Assembly (NCBI GenBank): GCA_028277515.1
Contig: JANQGC010000064.1
Location: forward strand, 1-28,154
Length of the DNA: 28,154 nt
Source of the DNA: Anaerolineae bacterium
GTDB lineage: Bacteria; Chloroflexota; Anaerolineae; Promineifilales; Promineifilaceae
Reading direction: 5' to 3'
Positions 22,148 through 28,154 of this stretch are shown piece after piece. The notes beneath the pieces were generated by a model. The model saw only the letters and a program-made list of their open reading frames with translations. It was not told where the DNA came from and searched no databases. Position numbers and translations under genes: made by a program. Every line of letters begins with the position of its first letter. Positions within the stretch are counted from its first letter, which is position 1.

Positions 22148-23305
22148 TTGGTCCAATATCACATCTTGCTTCATGAAATTTCCTATAAAAAGGCATCATC
22201 TTATCTGGTTGCGCTGAAGTCTGATGAAACCAAACCCGGAAAGCGGCTGGCTGAGCATTTAAAGGACAGTGATATATTATTACCAGCAATAACCGGATAT
22301 CCGGAAGGGTTAGCACGGCAAAATTGGGATAAGAAAACCAAAGATGATAGGGTCAAAGATTTCTTGCAGCGTTTGGTCAGAACAAAGAAACCACAGATAT
22401 TTGCTGAAAGCCAAGTTGTTGGCGATGGTAGCGACTGGAATTTGGATGAGCTTTCGATTTTAGGTGATATAGCCATCGCTGTTCCAGTCAAGGTTTATGA
22501 CAATGGGCTGCATCATGATCCTCGAGTGCATGACCGGCCCTTTGCAGCGACGCTGCTATTTGTGCCGGGGGCGCTTTTGCGAAATGATCGGGGAGGACCG
22601 CCGGCCGATTTAGCGGAGGTGACGCTGGAAAGCGGTGAGTTTGACTACGGCGGATATTACGAATTGTATGAGCGCAGGCTGCTACCCTGTTTGAAGTTTG
22701 CCAATGATGCGGCCGCTTCCTACCATCAGCAGGCGTTGATCACGATTCCCGGGCTGGGATGCGGTCAGTTTGCCGGCAAATTTCAAGGAGAGTTGGAGGA
22801 GGAGCTTAAAAAGGTGTTGATTAAGCTGTTAGAGGAGTATGGTCGCCAGCTACCTAATGTCAAGGCAGTTTATTATGATCCATACATGAAATGCCGCAAT
22901 GCACGTCTGCAAATTGGGCAAATTTCGCTGTTGGTTCGGCCGTTAATGAAGGGTAATGAAAATAAACCACAGCTTTGCCTGCCGCAGACTTATGCGGAAG
23001 AGGGAGATGATTTTTCCGACTGCCAGCTGTTCAGCTTTGTGGCCTGGGATCATGTCTCCTGGCCCGGCAACGACTTTTATCAAGGAAGTCGGGCGACGGA
23101 TGATGGGGTCAAAGCGGCGGCGACGAATGTTATGGCAGCGGTGACAGGTATTGAGGGTGCTTATAACCCAGGCAGTTATCAATACGAGCCGCCAAAACGG
23201 TTTGGAAATTGGGAAGATGTGGTCAAAGAAAATAGGGCTCAATTAGAATTAAAAGATAACTTATCAGTGTTAGCGATTGAATCCAGTGGCAGGTTGTCGT
23301 TTTAG
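22148..23305 (+). CDS. Possible macrodomain-type protein (weak similarity)
   Basis: 385 residues from TTG 22148, with AAGGAGG (22137-22143) four bases before it. I do not firmly recognise the family. Features: L-I-T-I-P-G-L-G-C-G-Q-F-A-G-K-F near residue 200 (a glycine-rich loop after a strand, like the phosphate loops of macrodomains), K-A-V-Y-Y-D-P near 240, and F-V-A-W-D-H-V-S-W-P-G-N-D-F near 295-310 with S-R-A-T-D-D-G. G-x-G-x-F plus W-D-x-x-S-W-P-G-N recalls ADP-ribose-processing macrodomain proteins such as PARG/MavL types. No signal peptide and no transmembrane segment. It follows the 5'-3' exonuclease by 10 bases and is followed by a thioesterase 9 bases on, so likely co-transcribed. 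Confidence 0.5.
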   Translation: MVQYHILLHEISYKKASSYLVALKSDETKPGKRLAEHLKDSDILLPAITGYPEGLARQNWDKKTKDDRVKDFLQRLVRTKKPQIFAESQVVGDGSDWNLDELSILGDIAIAVPVKVYDNGLHHDPRVHDRPFAATLLFVPGALLRNDRGGPPADLAEVTLESGEFDYGGYYELYERRLLPCLKFANDAAASYHQQALITIPGLGCGQFAGKFQGELEEELKKVLIKLLEEYGRQLPNVKAVYYDPYMKCRNARLQIGQISLLVRPLMKGNENKPQLCLPQTYAEEGDDFSDCQLFSFVAWDHVSWPGNDFYQGSRATDDGVKAAATNVMAAVTGIEGAYNPGSYQYEPPKRFGNWEDVVKENRAQLELKDNLSVLAIESSGRLSF

Positions 23306-23314
23306 GGGGCACTG

Positions 23315-23761
23315 TTGGAACAGGAACAACATTTTCAAGCGTTAATCAATATGTATCTGGCGGCACCGATTAACGAGATTTTTCAGCCGTCGATCGCCAT
23401 TTCGGAAGGATGGGCGCAGATCGAAATGGACCTTTCCCCGCAGTATCATCATGCCGCGGGTGCCTTGCATGGTTCGGTTTATTTCAAAATGCTGGATGAT
23501 GCTGCTTTTTTCGCAGTAAGTTCCCTGGAATATGGCGTCTTTGTGCTAACGACCTCCTTCACAACCTATTTGACCCGACCTGTTTCCGAGGGTCGGCTGC
23601 GATCAGTGGGCCAGGTCGTATATCAAAATCGCTCACAGTTTATTGCCGAATCGGTGGTCTATGACCAGAAGGGGCGAGAAATCGGCCGCGGCAATGGTGT
23701 GTTTGTGCGCAGCAAACAGCCGTTGAACCAGGCGATGGGTTACGGCGATTCCCTTGAATGA
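23315..23761 (+). CDS. PaaI-type hotdog thioesterase
   Basis: 148 residues from TTG 23315, with AGGGGG (23304-23309) at good spacing and the next ATG much further in. The hotdog motif is H-H-A-A-G-A-L-H-G-S-V-Y-F-K-M-L-D-D-A-A (near residues 44-63). PaaI-type enzymes need a catalytic Asp/Glu in the helix after H-G; Asp60/Asp61 fit. A homotetrameric acyl-CoA or other thioester hydrolase of the cytoplasm; substrate unknown. It is the last of three co-directional genes, and a foldback repeat follows. Confidence 0.82.
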   Translation: MEQEQHFQALINMYLAAPINEIFQPSIAISEGWAQIEMDLSPQYHHAAGALHGSVYFKMLDDAAFFAVSSLEYGVFVLTTSFTTYLTRPVSEGRLRSVGQVVYQNRSQFIAESVVYDQKGREIGRGNGVFVRSKQPLNQAMGYGDSLE

Positions 23762-23788
23762 TTCTAGCTACCCGGTAGTATAGAAATA

Positions 23789-23859
23789 GGACGCGGACAA
23801 GAGCGGATTTACGCCGATAAAAATAAAAAATTCAGCGTCATCCGCGTGAATCAGCGTCC
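23789..23859. repeat. GGACGCGGA foldback intergenic repeat
   Basis: GGACGCGGACAAGAGCGGA (from 23789) and the complement of the segment ending GCGTCC at 23859 form an imperfect long inverted repeat around an A/T-rich centre (AAAAATAAAAAATT). A half copy occurs at 599-626. It lies between the thioesterase and the flavin oxidoreductase and could act as a transcription barrier. Confidence 0.55.
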
Positions 23860-23962
23860 AATTAATCTTCTCTTTGTAAAAGTATCGGGTTACTAGTGAA
23901 TGATTCAGTAGGTAATTTCTAAAACTGGGTTTCGCTGGTTTAGCTAAAGGATTAAACCTAAC

Positions 23963-24952
23963 ATGAGTGAAAAACAGATTCAATTTGATAAGAATTATCA
24001 ACTGGGTATTATCTTCAGAGCGGGATTCGCCCTGGAAACGCTGCCTGATTTCGCCCGTCGGGCTGAGGAGGCCGGATTTGATGAACTCTGGCTTTGGGAA
24101 GATTGCTTCCATCATGGTGGCATTGCTTCTGTGGCGGCAGCCCTGGCCCAAACGGAGAGGATTACCGTAGGTTTAGGCATCATGCCTGCCGTGGTACGCA
24201 ACCCGGTCTTTGCAGCGATGGAAATTGCCACCCTGGCAAATCTTTATCCCGGCCGCTTGTTGCCCGGGCTTGGACATGGAGCAGCAGGCTGGATGCACCA
24301 GGTTGGCGCTTTTCCTGACTCACAAATGGTCGCCTTGGAAGAAATAACCGTCACGGTGCGCCGCCTGCTCGCCGGAGAGCGATTTTCCTATGACGGCCGC
24401 CAGGTTCAGTTAAATGATGTGCAGCTCCTTTTTCCTCCGGAGATTATACCCCCCATCTTACTGGGAGTTGAGGGTCCAAAATCATTGGCTCTCTCCGGCC
24501 GGGTGGCTGACGGCACTATCCTGTCGGAATTTGCCGCACCAGCCTATGTGGCGTGGGCGCGGGAACAAATTGCTAAAGGACAACAAGCCGCCGGCCATAA
24601 TCGTGCTCACCGGCTGACTGTTTTTAAATTTGCCTGCACCGGAACAGATGCCCGGCAGCGCCTACGCTCTTTCATGGCGCCAACGATGATGTCCGGAAAT
24701 TTCGATGCTAAACTGGCTCCGCCGGGAATTTTGCCGGAGGTTGAAGACCTTAGAAAGAAGATGGATGTGGAGCATTTTGCGGCGGCGATGCCCGATGCCT
24801 GGATCGATCAATTAGCGATCAGTGGGCCGGCGGAATATTGGCAGTCAGCAGTTCATAACCTTGTTCAGGTGGGAGTGGATTCGATCGTCTTGCTGCCCCT
24901 TCCAGATGATGGGCCGGAAGTTGTCGACAAAATGGCCGAGCATTTGGCATGA
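23963..24952 (+). CDS. LLM-class flavin-dependent oxidoreductase (luciferase/MER-like)
   Basis: 329 residues, a single TIM-barrel bacterial luciferase-like domain. Recognisable parts are A-E-E-A-G-F-D-E-L-W-L-W-E-D (about 34-47), R-I-T-V-G-L-G-I-M-P-A-V-V-R-N-P (about 68-83), L-P-G-L-G-H-G near 107 and V-A-D-G-T-I-L-S near 187. It follows the F420/FMN methylene-tetrahydromethanopterin reductase (MER) subgroup layout, which needs F420 or FMN and reduces C=N or C=C bonds. AAAGGA (23946-23951) precedes ATG 23963. The gene ends six bases before the convergent corrinoid methyltransferase module, which fits one-carbon metabolism, though LLM enzymes are too diverse to assign a substrate. Confidence 0.8.
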   Translation: MSEKQIQFDKNYQLGIIFRAGFALETLPDFARRAEEAGFDELWLWEDCFHHGGIASVAAALAQTERITVGLGIMPAVVRNPVFAAMEIATLANLYPGRLLPGLGHGAAGWMHQVGAFPDSQMVALEEITVTVRRLLAGERFSYDGRQVQLNDVQLLFPPEIIPPILLGVEGPKSLALSGRVADGTILSEFAAPAYVAWAREQIAKGQQAAGHNRAHRLTVFKFACTGTDARQRLRSFMAPTMMSGNFDAKLAPPGILPEVEDLRKKMDVEHFAAAMPDAWIDQLAISGPAEYWQSAVHNLVQVGVDSIVLLPLPDDGPEVVDKMAEHLA

Positions 24953-24958
24953 ATTGAT

Positions 24959-25750
24959 TTATAGGCGATCATCTCTTAGTGTGCGAATGAATTTGACCAC
25001 GGCTTTGTCTTCCCCTAAAACAGCCTGAGCGGCAAGGAGAGTGATAAGCAATTGCGCATCCAGCGGGTCCAAAATAGCTGCGTCTAAACCAGCACTGAGA
25101 GCCAGGGTCAAGTAAGCGCGATTGAAGTGCGAACGGTATGGCAGGTCAAAGGAGATGTTGCTCAAGCCTACACAAAGCTGCGCATTAGGAAAATGCTCGC
25201 GGATTGTGCGCATGGTTTGCAGGGCGGTTTTTCCAGCGTTGTTATCCACCGCCAGGGTTAATGTCAAAGGGTCGAAGAAAACATTTTCATCGGCTATCCC
25301 AAAGGCGCGGGTTGCTTGAATGATATTCGTGGCAATCGCCAAACGCTCGGATACTTTCCTGGGGACACCCTTCTTATCCAGCAGGAGGGCGATTAAGAGA
25401 CTGTTATGCTGCTTTGCCAAAGGAAGTATTTTCTCCAGACGGGATGTCTCGCCGGAGATGGAATTAATAAGCGCTGTTTTACGGGTCGCAGGTAAAGCCC
25501 TGGCCAGGGCATCCGGGTTGGCGCTGTCCAGGCAAAGGGGCAAGTCTACGGCTGATTGGACCGTATCAACGAGCCATAGTAAATCACGCGGTTCATCATC
25601 GGGGTGGGTGCCGGCGTTGATATCCAGGTAATGGGCACCGGCTTCCGCCTGTTTTTGGGCCAGAGATCGGATGATTTTGGCATCCCTGGCAGCAATAGCC
25701 TGGGCGACAACCGGCCGTGTGCCGTTAATTTTTTCCCCGATGATGATCAT
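24959..25750 (-). CDS. Methyltetrahydrofolate-type corrinoid methyltransferase (pterin-binding)
   Basis: 263 residues from ATG 25750 on the minus strand, chosen because the family starts M-I-I-I-G-E-K-I-N-G-T here; a longer open frame upstream overlaps the next gene and is not family-like. The pterin-binding TIM barrel shows H-Y-L-D-I-N-A-G-T (about 44-52), C-L-D-S-A-N-P (about 80-86) and V-G-L-S-N-I-S-F (about 198-205), typical of AcsE/MtgA-type enzymes that move a methyl group between a corrinoid protein and tetrahydrofolate. It is the last gene of a minus-strand run after the UroD-type methyltransferase (52-base gap). Confidence 0.85.
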   Translation of the reverse strand: MIIIGEKINGTRPVVAQAIAARDAKIIRSLAQKQAEAGAHYLDINAGTHPDDEPRDLLWLVDTVQSAVDLPLCLDSANPDALARALPATRKTALINSISGETSRLEKILPLAKQHNSLLIALLLDKKGVPRKVSERLAIATNIIQATRAFGIADENVFFDPLTLTLAVDNNAGKTALQTMRTIREHFPNAQLCVGLSNISFDLPYRSHFNRAYLTLALSAGLDAAILDPLDAQLLITLLAAQAVLGEDKAVVKFIRTLRDDRL

Positions 25751-25802
25751 CAATGCAATTGATGCCAACTTCAAATAGCCGGCATCATTTTCACCTTTGT
25801 TT

Positions 25803-26825
25803 TTAAGCCGGTTCAGACACGAATGTTTGCGCCCCTTTGACAAACGCCTTGATATTTTCAATGGGAGTATCAGACGTGATCTCGCATCCTGGAGCAACCA
25901 TGAAGCGATTGTCCCCACCACTGGCCTTGATCGCTGCGTGGACCGCCTTTTCAACTTCGTTTGGGGTGCCCATTGGCAATAGCTCGATGTGATCGATGTT
26001 TCCGGCTACCCCGATCTTGTGCTGCAACAGGTCCTGTGTGTGGGCGATATCGACATGAGGACCGACGTTGATCGTGGCCAGACCGGGCACATCTTTCAAA
26101 AATTCAGCACTGGCTTCCAGGTGAGGGGCAATCTTGCCACACATATGGACAACATTGTACTTATACACGGTGCAGACATCAGGTAAATAGTTGATGCAAA
26201 ACTCGCGTACATGCCTTGGAGAGAGCATTTGCACGTCATGCTCGCAGATGACGAAGACGGTAGCCCCGGCATCTTTCAATGCCTGGGCATATGCTTTGAT
26301 CACTTCCACCGATTTTCCAATCAACTCATGAACAAACTCCGGTTTTTTAATAAACCTTTTGATGACTGTCTCATAGGGCATTAACTGCATGGCGAAGGTG
26401 ACAGGCCCGGTCATGAAACCGGCCACGGGAACGTCCGCTTTTTCGGCCAATATGCGCGTTCCTTCTATCATGGTCCGCGAACTTCGGGTGGCCATGAAAT
26501 CGGGCACCGCCAGTTTGTCCATGTCACTATCTTCCTTAATAAGGTAATCGGTGATCCAGGGGTATTTATCGGGAGGATAGGTGACGGTGGCCCCACAGGC
26601 TTCGGCCACGGGCCAGCTTGGTTCAACCTGAATGGCCGTGATATCGTAACCGTATAGCTCCTGGGCTTTCAGATGGGCTTCGGCCGCTTTTTGCGGGTCC
26701 TCGTACATCACATTATAGGTTAGGCCATCAATAATACCGGCATGATCGCCAATTTGTGGGAAAACGGGCGGCCGATCGACGGGGCGTCCTTCTAATGCTG
26801 CAACGACGCGTTCAAATGAATTCAT
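25803..26825 (-). CDS. Uroporphyrinogen-decarboxylase-family methyltransferase (MtaA/CmuA-like)
   Basis: 340 residues starting M-N-S-F-E-R-V-V-A-A-L-E-G-R-P-V-D-R-P-P, the opening of MtaA/UroD-like methyltransferases. Zinc ligands of that group read H-M-C-G at 227-230 (His227, Cys229) and Cys314 in A-P-G-C-E-I, so this is a methyl-transfer type, not a haem-pathway decarboxylase. Known members transfer methyl groups between a corrinoid protein and a thiol such as coenzyme M, or load a corrinoid protein from a methylated compound. AGGAG lies before ATG 26825. It overlaps the activator stop (ATGA) and is followed by the folate-side methyltransferase. Acceptor or donor unknown. Confidence 0.85.
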   Translation of the reverse strand: MNSFERVVAALEGRPVDRPPVFPQIGDHAGIIDGLTYNVMYEDPQKAAEAHLKAQELYGYDITAIQVEPSWPVAEACGATVTYPPDKYPWITDYLIKEDSDMDKLAVPDFMATRSSRTMIEGTRILAEKADVPVAGFMTGPVTFAMQLMPYETVIKRFIKKPEFVHELIGKSVEVIKAYAQALKDAGATVFVICEHDVQMLSPRHVREFCINYLPDVCTVYKYNVVHMCGKIAPHLEASAEFLKDVPGLATINVGPHVDIAHTQDLLQHKIGVAGNIDHIELLPMGTPNEVEKAVHAAIKASGGDNRFMVAPGCEITSDTPIENIKAFVKGAQTFVSEPA

Positions 26826-28154
26826 CTTTGACTCCTATTTATTGCTCTGGGAAATCTCATGGCGTGAATCAACGCCTTTTGAAATGAATCCAGCCCGCTG
26901 AGCTGGATATGATCTGTGTTTCGACCGATTTTTTCGGCTGCCAATCGTTCTTTGGTGGAGATAAGGGCCAGGCGAGCACCCACCCCGGCGGCGTTGCCAA
27001 CCGATTGCAAGCGCCGGATTGGAATATCGGGCACAAGATTAACTTCGCGCGCGTTCTCTAAGTTGATAAATGTGCCAAATGCACCGGCGAGGAGGACGGC
27101 ATCCAATTCGTCATCACGATATCCAAGCTGCTGTTGCAACACCATTTCCCCGGCGCGAATCGCCCCTTTTGCTAACTGAAATTCGCGAATATCCTGTTGG
27201 GTGAAGATGATATCGCGATCGGCGCCGCGCTCTCCTGTGCGGGCAACGATGAAGTAACTGTCGCGCGAGCGTTCTCCTTCCACCAGCCGGTCGCGCAGGT
27301 TGTCCGAAATGCCGGGAGGCAGGTTTGCTTTTCTTACAAAGGCGCCACGCCAGTTAAGCATCCCTGAGCGTACTAAATTGGCCGTGATATCGATCAGGGC
27401 TGAGCCGCAAATACCGACCGGCGCACCATCACCGATGACGGAGAAATGAAGCTGGCCTCCCTCAAAAATGACATGATCGATAGCCCCTTGGGCAGCGCGC
27501 ATGCCCATTTTGATCCGCGCTCCTTCAAAGGCAGGGCCGGCAGGTGAGGAACAGGCGACCAGGATACCCGGCGCAGCCATGGCGATTTCACCATTGGTGC
27601 CGACATCAACTGCCAGCCTCACGCCATCTTGTTTATGCAGCCCACCGGCCAGGATCACCCCGACTGTGTCGGAACCGATAAAACCGGCGATATTCGGCAG
27701 CACATAAACAACCGCGTCCGGATGGAGCGAGAGACCAAGTTCTCCGGCTGTGACGGTCAGGCCATCACGAATCACCGGGGCATATGGAGACAATCCCAGA
27801 AAGGTGGAATCTAAATTAAGCAGGAAGTGGTGCATGGCCATGTTGCCGACGATGGTCACTTCGTTGATCTGCGCTACTTCGATGGCAGCACGATCCGCCA
27901 AAGTATGCAACAAATCATTTATCTGGCCGATGATCAACTCATGCATCTGTGTAAGACCGGGTGGGTTGTACTGCGCCCGGCTGAGGCGAGCAATCAGGTC
28001 ATCGCCAAAGCGGGCCTGGTCGTTGAGATCGGAAGCGGCCGTTATCTCCGCCCCGGAATTCAGATCGATCAGGTAGCCGACGACGGTCGTAGAACCGATA
28101 TCAAAAGCAACGCCATAGTTTTCGGCAGTTGTATCGCCCGCTTCGATGCGGATC
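26822..28154 (-). CDS. ASKHA-domain corrinoid-protein activator (RACE/RamA-like), N-terminus beyond window
   Basis: The minus-strand frame is open to the right edge; about 444 residues are visible and end at TGA 26822. ATG 27946 is an internal Met, not the start. Near the edge the sequence reads G-V-A-F-D-I-G-S-T-T-V-V-G-Y-L-I-D-L, an ASKHA phosphate-1 motif, and later D-V-G-T-N-G-E-I-A, G-S-A-L-I-D and L-A-G-A-F-G-T-F-I-N follow. This is the RACE/RamA family that reductively reactivates oxidised corrinoid proteins at the cost of ATP; the family's N-terminal 2Fe-2S ferredoxin domain would be upstream. Its last bases overlap the UroD-type methyltransferase start. A corrinoid protein gene is expected beyond the edge. 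Confidence 0.85.
   Translation of the reverse strand, partial: IRIEAGDTTAENYGVAFDIGSTTVVGYLIDLNSGAEITAASDLNDQARFGDDLIARLSRAQYNPPGLTQMHELIIGQINDLLHTLADRAAIEVAQINEVTIVGNMAMHHFLLNLDSTFLGLSPYAPVIRDGLTVTAGELGLSLHPDAVVYVLPNIAGFIGSDTVGVILAGGLHKQDGVRLAVDVGTNGEIAMAAPGILVACSSPAGPAFEGARIKMGMRAAQGAIDHVIFEGGQLHFSVIGDGAPVGICGSALIDITANLVRSGMLNWRGAFVRKANLPPGISDNLRDRLVEGERSRDSYFIVARTGERGADRDIIFTQQDIREFQLAKGAIRAGEMVLQQQLGYRDDELDAVLLAGAFGTFINLENAREVNLVPDIPIRRLQSVGNAAGVGARLALISTKERLAAEKIGRNTDHIQLSGLDSFQKALIHAMRFPRAINRSQR

Noticed and set aside
25751..25954. Longer start for the folate-type methyltransferase
   Set aside because: The extra 68 residues are basic, overlap the UroD-type gene and precede the conserved M-I-I-I-G-E-K-I-N start.
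1..28154. tRNA, rRNA, insertion sequences, replication origin
   Set aside because: No cloverleaf, rRNA segment, transposase frame or DnaA-box cluster was recognised by reading.

Overview
The window reads as a chromosomal segment of a free-living bacterium, most likely an uncultured member of the Chloroflexota (Anaerolineae-like). This is inferred from gene content (TumA/TumE-type toxin-antitoxin genes, a corrinoid methyltransferase module, NMT1-type lipoprotein binding protein, DUF6325/SHOCT genes) and from the frequent CGGCCG-type words; no rRNA marker is present to prove it. No rRNA, tRNA, CRISPR array, insertion sequence or prophage was recognised.

Region 1 (1-1461): a truncated HAD phosphatase on the minus strand diverges from a D-lyxose-type sugar isomerase. 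Region 2 (1506-13029) is a long plus-strand locus of membrane and stress-type genes. In order it holds a LURP-one-like protein, a Trp-rich small membrane protein, a DUF6325 + SHOCT pair closed by a terminator, decayed tails of an arylsulfatase and an HdeD-type membrane protein, then a tight run: AI-2E permease, SulP transporter, holin-4-like/phosphodiesterase fusion, second SulP transporter and six-TM potassium channel. A DUF1269 protein follows. A dispersed repeat with a covarying hairpin occurs twice here, with a third fragment. This locus is the best candidate for an undescribed system. Region 3 (13668-14618) is a membrane protein with a DUF1566/lectin-fold tail.

Region 4 (14777-19626) is a regulated uptake operon. 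A GntR/HutC repressor has a near-consensus promoter with a perfect 20-bp palindrome at the expected transcription start. It is followed by a lipoprotein substrate-binding protein, permease, ATPase and a metallo-beta-lactamase-fold hydrolase; the last three are translationally coupled, and a 13-bp perfect hairpin separates the binding protein from the permease. The substrate is not known.

Region 5 (19670-21200) is a small toxin-antitoxin island: a minus-strand antitoxin-like gene, then a divergent chain of an antitoxin-like gene, a TumA-like antitoxin, an N-terminally truncated TumE-like toxin and a GNAT acetyltransferase, all joined by 4-base stop/start overlaps. Region 6 (21259-23761) holds a stand-alone 5'-3' exonuclease, a possible macrodomain-type protein and a hotdog thioesterase, the last two starting at TTG.

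Region 7 (23963-28154) has a luciferase-like flavin oxidoreductase facing a minus-strand corrinoid module: a methyltetrahydrofolate-type methyltransferase, a UroD/MtaA-type methyltransferase and an ASKHA-domain (RACE/RamA-like) corrinoid-protein activator that runs off the right edge. Together these suggest methyl-group transfer from a small methylated compound to a folate or pterin carrier.
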